Below are positions 52,741 to 61,783 of a stretch of 64,000 bases of DNA, piece by piece. The stretch comes from Streptomyces sp. NRRL F-525. Lineage in GTDB: Bacteria; Actinomycetota; Actinomycetes; Streptomycetales; Streptomycetaceae. The DNA is taken from positions 166,391 to 230,390 of the forward strand of contig NZ_JNXE01000017.1 of assembly GCF_000716605.1 (NCBI RefSeq), in the 5' to 3' direction. Under the pieces are notes generated by a model. The model did no database searches and was not told where the DNA came from. It was given only the letters and a program-made list of their open reading frames with translations. How positions within the stretch are numbered: the first letter of the stretch is position 1; each line of letters begins with the position of its first letter. The position numbers and the translations under genes are program-made.

Positions 52741-53295
52741 TCACCGTCCCCGGCGCCTGTTCGCGGCGCCCGGCCGGGACGGGGCGCCCGGTTCGGGCGG
52801 GGGCGCGCTGAAGCCGGCCGGTACCGAACGGGCGCTCGTCGGGGGAGGCGCCTGCAGGGGTACGACCGTCTCCTCGCGCGGCGGCCGGGTGCGCGGCAGC
52901 GGCTTGCCGACGACGCGGGTGTGCGTCATCAGCGAGGCGCAGGCCGCGCAGACCTCGGCCAGGGTCCACACCTGGCCGACCGCGGGATCGTGGCGCAGCA
53001 CGAGCAGCACCGAGCCCGAGCAGTCGACCCGGGTCCCCTCGTGCGCCGCGCACCGCTGGCGACGGCAGCCGCAGGCCGCGTCGGGGCGTACGGTCGCCGC
53101 TCTGACGTGGGCCGCCGCATGGGCTTCGGCGAAGCGGCGCAGGGCCGCGATGTCGCGCGACCGGGCGGGCATGCCGCACCCGGAGGAGCAGCTGACCGAG
53201 GCGGTACGGTCGCGGTGACCTGTGATGCGAATAGTCCAGGTACGCCCGGGTCGACGGGCTGACGGGGCGTCAGGGTACGCGAGAGCCAAGACCAC
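52741..53295 (-). CDS. Conserved cysteine-rich hypothetical protein
   Basis: 184 residues. Cysteines at CSSGC (35-40), ACGCRRQRC (about 74-82), C92 and CAAC (about 115-118) could form one or two zinc sites. The central part (CSGSVLLVLRHDPAVGQVWTLAEVC) is well ordered, and the C-terminus is Pro/Arg-rich. It is divergent from the PadR gene. The function is unknown; a nucleic-acid or protein-binding zinc protein is the simplest guess. Confidence 0.6.
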   Translation of the reverse strand: MVLALAYPDAPSARRPGRTWTIRITGHRDRTASVSCSSGCGMPARSRDIAALRRFAEAHAAAHVRAATVRPDAACGCRRQRCAAHEGTRVDCSGSVLLVLRHDPAVGQVWTLAEVCAACASLMTHTRVVGKPLPRTRPPREETVVPLQAPPPTSARSVPAGFSAPPPEPGAPSRPGAANRRRGR

Positions 53296-53433
53296 AGTTC
53301 CTTTGAGTGGAGGTGTTCACGCGGAAGAGGCGCTGAGTTAAGGGCTAGCTGAGTTAAGAACTACCCGTCGTGGGGCAGTTCACATCATTTGCGGACCCCA
53401 AGTATTCGTTCGACACCGCGATACCGTCGGCGC

Positions 53434-53964
53434 ATGTCTGACGCGCGGCTGACCACCTCCTCCTTCCTCGTCCTCGGCATCATCGACAAACTGGGCGAGG
53501 CGAGCCCGTACGACGTGAAGACGGAGGCCGCGCGCACGGTCGCGCCGTTCTGGTCGGTGCCGCACGCGCAGGTGTACGCCCAGTGCGACCGGCTGCTGGA
53601 GGCCGGGCTGCTGTCCCAGGTGCGGCAGGAGAGCGGCCGCAACCGCCGGGTGCTGACCCTCACCGGCCAGGGCCGGTCCGTCCTCCGGAGCTGGCTCGAC
53701 GACCCGGAGTTCGTACCGGTCGAGGCCAGGGAGCGCGGCATCCTGAAGCTGTGGTTCGGCGGCCGTCCCGACGTCCTCGCCCCGGCCCAGCTCGGCGAAC
53801 ACGAGAAGACCCTCCAGGGCTACGAGGAACTCGCCGACGGCGTGGGTGAGTTGCTGACCCCGGGACAGCGCGAGGCGCTCGAGTTCGGCATCCGGTACGA
53901 GCGGATGATGGTCGACTTCTGGCAGTGGGTGCGCCACCGCGACGAACGCACGCAGGACCGTTGA
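53434..53964 (+). CDS. PadR-family transcriptional regulator
   Basis: 176 residues from the ATG at 53434. A winged-helix N-terminus (LTTSSFLVLGIIDKLGEASPYDVK) and a C-terminal helical dimerisation domain (LGEHEKTLQGYEELADGV) define the PadR group. The next gene, DUF2306, follows after 88 bp that contain an inverted repeat, a likely site for this repressor. Confidence 0.92.
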   Translation: MSDARLTTSSFLVLGIIDKLGEASPYDVKTEAARTVAPFWSVPHAQVYAQCDRLLEAGLLSQVRQESGRNRRVLTLTGQGRSVLRSWLDDPEFVPVEARERGILKLWFGGRPDVLAPAQLGEHEKTLQGYEELADGVGELLTPGQREALEFGIRYERMMVDFWQWVRHRDERTQDR

Positions 53965-53989
53965 CCCCGACGGCAGCCGCCTCTACCGT

Positions 53990-54016
53990 CTCGATAGTCC
54001 AGAAGAGACCATCGAG
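53990..54016. promoter_or_regulatory. Inverted repeat upstream of the DUF2306 gene
   Basis: CTCGATAGTC (53990-53999) and GACCATCGAG (54007-54016) pair at 9 of 10 positions with a 7-bp spacer, about 40 bp before the start. It is a candidate PadR operator. Confidence 0.45.
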
Positions 54017-54052
54017 GGCCGGGCCGAGGCCCTGAGCCGGCAGGGGGCCGCC

Positions 54053-55267
54053 GTGCGCCGTCCGACGAACAGCACCTGGCGCCGCGCCACGATGATCGCG
54101 GTCACGGTCGTGTGCCTGGCCTACGCGCCGATCGCGATGACCGAACTCTGGCCGTACGCCAGCCCCGGCGCCCCCGCCTTCGGTGAATGGGTCATGGGCC
54201 ACGTCGTCAATCCGCGCTACGTCACCGACGCCCTCGCGGGCCGCGTCGCGCCCTACCGCCACAGCCTCGTCCCGATGATCGTGCACTCGGTCCTCGGCGG
54301 CGCCCTCATGCTCCTCGGCCCCGCCCAACTCCTCACCGCCGCCCGCCGACGCACCCGCCTGCACCGCACGCTGGGCGTGGTCTTCGCGGTCACGGTGTAC
54401 GTCTCGATGGCCGGCGCCGGGATCTATCTGGCACGCACCGCGCCCCAAGACGCGTTCAGCGGCCCCGCGTTCTGGATCGTGCTCGCCACCCTCCTGGTCG
54501 GCACCGTCATGAGCGTCACCCTCGGCATCCTCGCCGCGATCGGCGGCCTCCCCGACCTGCACCAGCGCTGGATGCTCCTCTGCTACGCGTTCCTCCTCAC
54601 CGCCCCGCTGCTGCGCCTCGAATGGGGCTTCCTGCCAAGGCTGTTGCCCGGCCTGACCATGGAACAGATCAACCAGGTGGCGATCATGCACCTGGGCTCG
54701 GTGGTCGTGTTGGGTGCGCTGATCGCCTCGCGGGCACGGGACCGGCGTACGACGGTGGAGGGCGTATCGGGTTCCTGGGCGCCGCTGCCTGTGCTCGCCG
54801 TCGCGCAACTCGCCGGTGCAGTCGCCCTGTTGTGGATCGCGCGCTCCTGTCTCGACTTCGGCGCGACCGGACGGCGACTGCTGTGGGCCTATCTCCTTCC
54901 CTATGCGGTCAGTTACGCCGTGATGGCCGTCAACGCCCGACGCGTCGGACGTGAGGGTCGGCTCTGGGCCAGGGAGGAATGGCGGCTGCACCTGACGGCG
55001 CTGTGCCTGGCGCCGGTGCTGTCGGTCGGTGCGGCTCCGGTCTTCCAACACACCCTGGGGCTCGACCGGTTGACGGCTCTGTCGGCCGGGGTCGCCATCG
55101 GCTGCGGGATGCTCGCGTTCGCGGCGACCACCGTGGTGAGCCTGCGTGTTCTGTCCGCCCGCACCCTCGCCGCGGGCGTGGGCGGACGCCCGCTGCTCGG
55201 CTCGGTCAGTGGGGATACGTGCGCGGTGGCCGCTGCCGGGGCAGTTCGTCGCGGAACTCCTCGATGA
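54053..55267 (+). CDS. DUF2306 integral membrane protein
   Basis: 404 residues from a GTG at 54053, with about nine to ten hydrophobic helices. The first half has the DUF2306 pattern (HSVLGGALMLLGPAQLL, RLHRTLGVVFAVTVY, DLHQRWMLLCYAFLL) including histidines that are conserved in the family. The function is unknown. Its last 62 bp overlap the convergent DUF1152 remnant. Confidence 0.85.
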   Translation: MRRPTNSTWRRATMIAVTVVCLAYAPIAMTELWPYASPGAPAFGEWVMGHVVNPRYVTDALAGRVAPYRHSLVPMIVHSVLGGALMLLGPAQLLTAARRRTRLHRTLGVVFAVTVYVSMAGAGIYLARTAPQDAFSGPAFWIVLATLLVGTVMSVTLGILAAIGGLPDLHQRWMLLCYAFLLTAPLLRLEWGFLPRLLPGLTMEQINQVAIMHLGSVVVLGALIASRARDRRTTVEGVSGSWAPLPVLAVAQLAGAVALLWIARSCLDFGATGRRLLWAYLLPYAVSYAVMAVNARRVGREGRLWAREEWRLHLTALCLAPVLSVGAAPVFQHTLGLDRLTALSAGVAIGCGMLAFAATTVVSLRVLSARTLAAGVGGRPLLGSVSGDTCAVAAAGAVRRGTPR

Positions 55268-56091
55268 GCGGGCTCACTTGGCGGATCAGCGCGGTCCGCT
55301 CCAACCGGTCGAGGTAGAGGTTCCGGCGCGCGAGGCCGGGCGCGTCCACGCAGAAGTACAGCGCCATCAGCGGATTGATGAACAGCTCGCCGCCGCGCGT
55401 GCGTTCGGTGAAGCGGACGTCGCCGAAGTCCCCGCGTACGGCCGCCGCGACGGAACCGTTGACGATGCTCGGATGGTCCGGCGTGGACTCCTGGGCGTGC
55501 GTCACCGCATCGAGATACAGCTGCCCCTCGCGGCTCTCGCGCGGGAGCGAGAACGCGCCGAGATAGGCACCCTCGCGATCCAGCGCGGCCAGGTTCTCCA
55601 GCACCAGTGCGTGGTTGACCCCGTGATACGCGTCCACACCGAACCCGAGGCACGCCACCAGCCGCACCGGCACCTCATCGAGCCCGTTCACCGCCGCGAG
55701 GCTGACCATGTCCTCCTCCGGCGTGCCCAGGCCGTGCTCGTCACCGCGCATCAGGATGCTGCACGCCGGTCAGCGGGAAGGCGTACACCGTGGGCGGCAT
55801 GTCGTTCAGGTCGAGCCACCGCGCCAGGGACCGCTCAGGGAAGTAGTCGCCCCGGGCCTGCGTGTCCGGGCGTACGGCGGCGACGTCCTGGTCCACCCAC
55901 ACGTCCTGGTCGAGGCCGTACAGGTCGGCGAAGGACAGGTTCGCGAGGTGGACCTCCTTGCCGGCCGCACGTAGCGCGAGGGCCAGCGGCAGCCCGGCGT
56001 AGACGTCGAAGCCACCGCCCGCACCGGCGACGAGGATCCGGCGGGCGTCGCGCAGACGGCTGAGGAACGGGGGTTCGAGGAGGGAGAACAC
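55206..56091 (-). pseudogene. DUF1152 gene broken by an internal deletion and frameshift
   Basis: Two frames together make a nearly full DUF1152 protein. The first (GTG at 56091 to 55741) reads through FPLTGVQ and then stops soon after in the wrong frame; the second picks up at about 55755 with ILMRGDEHGLGTPEED and runs to the normal end RTYPH. Relatives carry about 25-26 residues between FPxTGV and ILMRGDE, ending in the conserved LVDGGTD segment; these are missing and the frame changes at the junction (about 55756). The Rossmann-like VAGAGGGFDVYAG start and later parts are well preserved, so the loss is recent or a sequence artefact. Confidence 0.85.
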
Positions 56092-56129
56092 CGGGGGACG
56101 CTAGCAGCCCCGTACGCCATGATGGGTGG

Positions 56130-57050
<921 letters not shown>

Positions 57051-57124
57051 CCCCGCTCGCCGCGATGAGTCCGGCCGACGCCACCGGTACGTACCGGTGA
57101 GCACCGACCGAAAGGACATCCATC

Positions 57125-57682
57125 ATGAGCGTCATCGTCATCCAGTTCACCACCCTGGACGGGATCGTCTCCGACCCCGACGGGTCCGACGGCACCCCGG
57201 ACGGCGGCTGGATCTTCCGCTACGGCCGTGAGGAGATCGACGGCGACAAGTTCCGGCTGGGCAGCGCCCTCGACGGCGGGGTCATGCTGCTCGGCCGCAG
57301 GACCTGGGAGGCGTTCTCGCGGCTGTGGCCGGCCCGCGACGACGAGTTCTCCGCGCGGATGAACGCCGGGGCGAAGCTGGTCGCGTCCCGCACCCTCACC
57401 GATGTGTCGGCGTGGGCGAATTCGAGCGTCCTCGACGGCGACCTCGTCGACGCCGTGAAGCGCGAGGAGCGGGATGTGATCGTCATCGGCAGCCTGCCCG
57501 TCGTCCGCACGCTGATGGCGGAGGACCTGGTCGACGAGTACCGCCTGATCACCTTCCCCACGGTCCTCGGCACCGGCGAACGGCTCTTCCCGGCGGGCGG
57601 TCCGCCCCTCCACCTGGAGTGCCAGGAGATCGAGAGGACGGCCCACACCGTGTTCGCGCGGTACGGGAGGGCGGCGCGCTGA
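57125..57682 (+). CDS. Dihydrofolate-reductase-family (RibD C-terminal-like) protein
   Basis: 185 residues of the RibD_C/DHFR-like fold: the N-terminal MSVIVIQFTTLDGIVSDP, LGRRTWEAF and the C-terminal IVIGSLPVVRTLM nucleotide-binding segment are typical. It probably uses NADPH but the substrate is unknown; it is not the main folate enzyme. It begins 74 bases after the sigma factor gene and likely shares its transcript. A strong hairpin follows. Confidence 0.88.
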   Translation: MSVIVIQFTTLDGIVSDPDGSDGTPDGGWIFRYGREEIDGDKFRLGSALDGGVMLLGRRTWEAFSRLWPARDDEFSARMNAGAKLVASRTLTDVSAWANSSVLDGDLVDAVKREERDVIVIGSLPVVRTLMAEDLVDEYRLITFPTVLGTGERLFPAGGPPLHLECQEIERTAHTVFARYGRAAR

Positions 57683-57688
57683 CGTGCG

Positions 57689-57724
57689 CGAAGGGCCCGG
57701 CGGTACGTACCGCCGGGCCCTTCG
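57689..57724. terminator. Very strong bidirectional terminator between the DHFR-like and fpr genes
   Basis: A perfect 36-bp palindrome: arms of 18 bp (57689-57706 and 57707-57724) with no unpaired loop base besides the turn. It lies between two convergent genes. Confidence 0.92.
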
Positions 57725-57732
57725 GTGTCAGC

Positions 57733-57778
57733 TGTGCGGGAGTGAGGCTTACGCGTGTGCGGGGGTGAGGCTTACGCG
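57733..57778. repeat. Two tandem 23-bp units overlapping the fpr stop codon
   Basis: Units at 57733-57755 and 57756-57778 differ at one base. The second unit contains the TAA stop of fpr (57772-57774), and the first holds an extra copy of it, out of frame because 23 is not a multiple of three. Confidence 0.9.
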
Positions 57779-59136
57779 CCGCTCGCCCGGAGCATGTCCT
57801 CACGCTCGACGATCTTCACGCGCTCGCGGCCCTGCGGCTCGCCCAACGCCTTCTCGGCGGCGTCGAGTTGGTACCAGCCGTCCCACGTGGTGAAGCGGAC
57901 GTTCCGCTCGGCGAAGAACGCGTCCACGGCCGCCGGGTCGGGCGAAACGGGCGTGTGCAGGCGGCCGTTGGCGTGGTCGTCGAGGAGGTTGGCGATCGTC
58001 TCGTTGGCGTCGCCCTTGGTGTGGCCGATCAGGCCGACCGGGCCGCGCCGGATCCAGCCGGTGACGTACGTCGACTGGAGGTGCTCGCCGGTCTCCTGGA
58101 TGACCCGGCCGCCCTCGTCGGGGACCGTGCCGGAGTCGATGTCCCAGGGGAGCTTGGGGAGTTTGTCGGAGAGGTAGCCGACCGCGCGGTAGATCGCGGT
58201 GACGTCCCAGTCCTTGAACTCGCCGGTGCCCTTGACGTTGCCGGTGCCGTCCAGGGCGGTGCGCTCGGTGCGCAGGCCGATGACCTTGCCGTCCTCGCCG
58301 AGGATCTCGGAGGGGGACTCGAAGAAGTGCAGGAACAGCTTGTGCGGGCGGTCGCCGACATCGCGGATCGCCCAGTTCTCCAGGGTCTTGGCGACCATGT
58401 CGGCCTGCTTGTTGCTACGACGCGTGGTGATCGAGCCCTCGTCGTAGTCGATGTCCTCGGGGTCGACGATGACCTCGATGTTGGGGGAGTGGTCCAGCTC
58501 CCGCAGCTCCATCGGGGAGAACTTCGCCTGCGCCGGGCCGCGGCGCCCGAAGACGTGGACCTCCAGCGCCTTGTTGGCCTTGAGGCCCTCGTGGACGTTC
58601 GGCGGGATCTCGGTCGGGAGCAGCTCGTCGCCGGTCTTGGCGAGGATGCGGGCCACGTCGAGAGCCACGTTGCCGACACCGAGGACGGCGACCTTCTCGG
58701 CCTCCAGCGGCCAGGTGCGCGGGACGTCCGGGTGGCCGTCGTACCAGGAGACGAAGTCGGCGGCGCCGTAGGAACCGTCGAGCTCGATGCCCGGTATGGA
58801 CATCTCGCGGTCGGCCGTGGCGCCGGTGGAGAAGACCACCGCGTCGTAGAAGCTGCGCAGGTCGTCCAGGCTGATGTCGGTGGGGTAGTCGACGTTGCCG
58901 AAGAGCCGGATCTGCGGCTTGTCGAGGACCTGGTGCAGGGCGTTGATGATGCCCTTGATGCGCGGGTGGTCGGGGGCGACGCCGTACCGGATCAGGCCGA
59001 AGGGCGCGGGCATCCGCTCGAAGAGGTCGATGGACACGCCGGGTTCGGCGGCCACCTCGGACTTGAGCAGGGCGTCGGCGGCGTAGATCCCGGCGGGGCC
59101 GGCTCCGACGATGGCTACCCGCAGGGGGCGCGGCAT
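57772..59136 (-). CDS. fprA: Ferredoxin--NADP+ reductase, FprA type
   Basis: 454 residues from the ATG at 59136 (MPRPLRVAIVGAGPAG), with an AAGGGA site; nine upstream residues are not needed. FAD motif GAGPAGIYAADAL near the N-terminus, NADPH motif GVGNVALDVARIL at about 155, and the adrenodoxin-reductase-type C-terminal GWIRRGPVGLIG. It passes electrons between NADPH and ferredoxins, for example to P450s such as the two in this window. No N-terminal ferredoxin domain is fused. A weak iron-box-like element lies upstream. Confidence 0.93.
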   Translation of the reverse strand: MPRPLRVAIVGAGPAGIYAADALLKSEVAAEPGVSIDLFERMPAPFGLIRYGVAPDHPRIKGIINALHQVLDKPQIRLFGNVDYPTDISLDDLRSFYDAVVFSTGATADREMSIPGIELDGSYGAADFVSWYDGHPDVPRTWPLEAEKVAVLGVGNVALDVARILAKTGDELLPTEIPPNVHEGLKANKALEVHVFGRRGPAQAKFSPMELRELDHSPNIEVIVDPEDIDYDEGSITTRRSNKQADMVAKTLENWAIRDVGDRPHKLFLHFFESPSEILGEDGKVIGLRTERTALDGTGNVKGTGEFKDWDVTAIYRAVGYLSDKLPKLPWDIDSGTVPDEGGRVIQETGEHLQSTYVTGWIRRGPVGLIGHTKGDANETIANLLDDHANGRLHTPVSPDPAAVDAFFAERNVRFTTWDGWYQLDAAEKALGEPQGRERVKIVEREDMLRASGA

Positions 59137-59181
59137 GATCAGGTTCCCTTCGAGCGAAAACAAGCGACTCGACGGGAAGCC

Positions 59182-59200
59182 TAAACTAAGGCATGCCTAA
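59182..59200 (-). promoter_or_regulatory. Weak iron-box-like element upstream of fprA
   Basis: TAAACTAAGGCATGCCTAA matches 12 of 19 positions of the DtxR/DmdR consensus TTAGGTTAGGCTAACCTAA and contains the palindrome AGGCATGCCT. It lies 46-64 bp upstream of the start. Only one half fits well. Confidence 0.35.
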
Positions 59201-59326
59201 GTCGGTATGCGGGTCCGGTCTATGACCTCATAAGGCCGACTTATGGGGTGTCGAAGCTTGACGCATGGGTCGGCTGTCGCCGCGCGGGTCGGCAGAGTCT
59301 GGCACACGCGTTCCGGACAGCCGGCT

Positions 59327-60085
59327 TCAGCCTGCCGGGCGGATGTGCACCACGTCCTGGACGACCTCGGGTGGAGTGCTGAGCAACTGGAACATGACTC
59401 GGGCCACGGTCGCCGAGGGGAGCGGCTTCATGGCTCCCACCCTGGTCAGATAGCCGTCCGCCTCCCATATCGGCGCGGCGCGCTGCCGGTCCTCGCCGGG
59501 GAAGTTCTCGATGAAGGCGCTGTCCGAGATCGAGCCGAGGATCACCAGGGCGACCCGGATGCCGTCGCCGCGCAGCTCCTTGTGCATCGCGGCGGTGAAG
59601 CCGTTCAGGCCGTGCTTGCTCGCCGCGTACATCGCCATCAGCGGCATGTGGTCCAGCGTGATCTCGGAGGAGATGTTGAGAATGTCACCACCTCCGGCCG
59701 CCCGCAGGAGCGGTACGGCTGAGCGGGTCGTGTGGATCGGGCCCAGGAGGTTGGTGCCGATGCAGCTGTGGATGTCCTCGTCGGCGGTGTCCTCGATGGC
59801 ACGGATACGGGCCACCCCGGCGCTGTTCACGAGGATGTCCACCCGGCCGAACCGCTCCTCGACCTGAGCGAACGCCGCGCGGACGCTGTCGCCACTGCTG
59901 ACATCGGTCGGGATCGTCAGCACCGAGCCCGTCATCTCCCGCTCGGCCGCCTCCAGTCGGTCGGCGCGCCGGGCGAGCAGCACCACCTGCGCCCCGTTCT
60001 CGGCGAGCAGCGCCCCGACGGCCCGCCCCACGCCGGTCGAACCTCCGCTGATCACGGCGACCTTGCCCTGCATCGTGCCTGCCAT
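59327..60085 (-). CDS. Short-chain dehydrogenase/reductase
   Basis: 252 residues from the ATG at 60085, with a GGGGAGG site; an ATG at 60073 is possible. Classical SDR motifs: SGGSTGVGRAVG for the cofactor, NSAGVAR, serine in ISSE and YAASK for catalysis. ARRADRLE after the second strand favours NADP(H). A 15-bp palindrome (GAGAGG-CTA-CCTCTC, 60141-60155) and two 10-bp direct units GAGACGTGAT (60101-60120) lie upstream. Confidence 0.92.
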   Translation of the reverse strand: MAGTMQGKVAVISGGSTGVGRAVGALLAENGAQVVLLARRADRLEAAEREMTGSVLTIPTDVSSGDSVRAAFAQVEERFGRVDILVNSAGVARIRAIEDTADEDIHSCIGTNLLGPIHTTRSAVPLLRAAGGGDILNISSEITLDHMPLMAMYAASKHGLNGFTAAMHKELRGDGIRVALVILGSISDSAFIENFPGEDRQRAAPIWEADGYLTRVGAMKPLPSATVARVMFQLLSTPPEVVQDVVHIRPAG

Positions 60086-60140
60086 GACGGCCTCCCCGGC
60101 GAGACGTGATGAGACGTGATGGGACCTGTGGCGATCGGAT

Positions 60141-60155
60141 GAGAGGCTACCTCTC
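60141..60155. promoter_or_regulatory. 15-bp palindrome upstream of the SDR gene
   Basis: GAGAGG (60141-60146), spacer CTA, CCTCTC (60150-60155), perfect arms. It is 56 bp upstream of the SDR start and in the divergent gap before glnT; a candidate operator for an unknown regulator. Confidence 0.4.
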
Positions 60156-60259
60156 GCCATTTGAGAATGCCATATCCGCGACGGGGAGCCGGAGTTGAGT
60201 CGCTCGGTGGCGGCAACAGGGTGCTTCCCCGCCGGAAACGGGGCCGTAATCGCGATCGA

Positions 60260-60296
60260 GTTTCCTGATGGGAAATAGCGATTCACATCAGGAAAC
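60260..60296 (+). promoter_or_regulatory. 11-bp-arm inverted repeat in the glnT leader region
   Basis: GTTTCCTGATG (60260-60270) and CATCAGGAAAC (60286-60296) are perfect arms with a 15-bp spacer, 23 bp before the ATG. A nested TTTCC-TGATG-GGAAA pair (60261-60275) is also present. The AT-rich character in a GC-rich genome argues for a binding site of a nitrogen- or amine-responsive regulator. Confidence 0.7.
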
Positions 60297-60318
60297 CCAC
60301 GGATGCTGGGAGCCTCCC

Positions 60319-61701
60319 ATGGCGATGGACACCGCAGCCGCACCGCCCACGACCACCTACCCGGCACCGACGACCGGGCCCACTCCCGGATCCGACCTCG
60401 CCGCCCAAGTCCGCGCCGACGGGATCGAGTTCGTCCTCGCGGTCTTCGTCGACCTCGCGGGCAAGCCCTGCGCCAAGCTCGTCCCCGTCGAGGCGGTCGA
60501 GGAACTCCAGTCCGACGGCGTGGGATTCGCGGGCTACGCGGCCGGCGCCCTCGGCCAGCAGCCCAGCGACCCGGACGTGGTCGCGATCCCGGACCCCGCC
60601 TCGTACACCCCGCTGCCCTTCGTGCGCCCGGGACTTGCCCTCGTGCACTGCGACCCGCACGTCGAAGGCAAACCCTGGCCGTACGCACCCCGCATCATCC
60701 TGCGCGCGGTCCTGGCCCGAGCCGCCGAACTCGGACTCTCCCTCGCGGTCGGCGCGGAGATCGAGTACTTCCTCGTCAACCGCGACGAACACGGCACGCT
60801 CTCCGTCGCCGACAGTCGCGACACCGCCGCCCAACCCTGTTACGACGCACGCGGGTTGACCCGGATGTACGACCACCTCACCGCCGTCTCCAAGGCGATG
60901 AACTCCCTCGGCTGGGGCAACTACGCCAACGACCACGAGGACGGCAACGGTCAGTTCGAGCAGAACTTCGCCTACGCCGACGCCCTCACCACCGCCGACC
61001 GGGTCATCACCATGCGGTACCTGGTGTCGGTACTGGCCGAACAGCGGGGCATGACAGCCACGTTCATGCCGAAGCCGTTCACCGACCGCACCGGCTCCGG
61101 GATGCACATGCACCTGTCGCTGTGGCGGGGGAGCGAATCCGCCTTCCCCGAGGCGTCCGACACCCGGGGCCTCGGACTGTCCCCGCTCGCCTACTCCTTC
61201 GTCGGCGGCATCCTCGACCACGCCCGCGCCCTCCAGGCCGTGATCGCGCCCACCGTCAACTCGTACAAGCGCACCGGCGCGACCTCGACCCGCTCGGGCG
61301 CGACGTGGTCACCCCGCAAGGCCGGTTACGGCGGCAACGACCGCACCCACTTCATCCGCGTCCCCGACGGCAACCGCGTCGAACTGCGCGGCGGCGACGG
61401 CTCCGCCAACCCCTACCTCGCGGCAGCCGCAGCGCTGGCAGCCGGACTCGACGGCATCGAGCGCACCCTCGACCCCGGCGAACCGGGAGACACGGCGGCC
61501 ACCGCGGCCCGCCCCGAACTGCCGCCGACCCTGCTGCACGCCGTAGAGGCACTGGCCGCCGATCCGGTGATCACCGGGGCCCTCGACGCGGCGGGCCCCG
61601 GCGTCAGCGAGTACTTCGGCGAGGTCAAACGGCAGGAGTTCTTCGACTGGCACGGCACCGTCGGCGCCTGGGAGTTGGACCGCTACCTCACCGCCTTCTG
61701 A
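60319..61701 (+). CDS. glnT: Type III glutamine synthetase-like enzyme (GlnT/gamma-glutamylmethylamide synthetase type)
   Basis: 460 residues from the ATG at 60319. The glutamine synthetase signatures are present: AEIEYFLVN, NDHEDGNGQFEQNF, MPKPFTDRTGSGMHMHLSL, and RVPDGNRVELRGGDGSANPYLAAAA near the C-terminus. The length and lack of the adenylylation loop fit the GlnT/GmaS branch. Its three followers are the split subunits of a glutamate-synthase-like complex, the layout known for gamma-glutamylmethylamide synthetase with N-methylglutamate synthase in methylamine use, and for rhizobial glnT-glxBCD. A plain glutamine synthetase role is the alternative. Confidence 0.9.
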   Translation: MAMDTAAAPPTTTYPAPTTGPTPGSDLAAQVRADGIEFVLAVFVDLAGKPCAKLVPVEAVEELQSDGVGFAGYAAGALGQQPSDPDVVAIPDPASYTPLPFVRPGLALVHCDPHVEGKPWPYAPRIILRAVLARAAELGLSLAVGAEIEYFLVNRDEHGTLSVADSRDTAAQPCYDARGLTRMYDHLTAVSKAMNSLGWGNYANDHEDGNGQFEQNFAYADALTTADRVITMRYLVSVLAEQRGMTATFMPKPFTDRTGSGMHMHLSLWRGSESAFPEASDTRGLGLSPLAYSFVGGILDHARALQAVIAPTVNSYKRTGATSTRSGATWSPRKAGYGGNDRTHFIRVPDGNRVELRGGDGSANPYLAAAAALAAGLDGIERTLDPGEPGDTAATAARPELPPTLLHAVEALAADPVITGALDAAGPGVSEYFGEVKRQEFFDWHGTVGAWELDRYLTAF

Positions 61702-61755
61702 CCCACCTGACCTACCTGACCCACCTGACCTCCTTGTCCCACCTGTCCCATCTCG
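61702..61755. repeat. Six tandem 9-bp units starting at the glnT stop
   Basis: CCCACCTGA, CCTACCTGA and CCCACCTGA (61702-61728) are followed by three weaker units to 61755, and the nine bases that contain the glnT stop (GCCTTCTGA) look like a further copy. Because the unit is nine bases, three extra TGA triplets lie in frame with the stop. Confidence 0.8.
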
Positions 61756-61783
61756 TGTCGCATCTCGTCATGAGGAGAGCCGC

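Noticed and set aside
57689..57724. Perfect palindrome considered as an attachment or integrase site
   Set aside because: It sits between two convergent stops with no integrase or tRNA nearby; a bidirectional terminator explains it.
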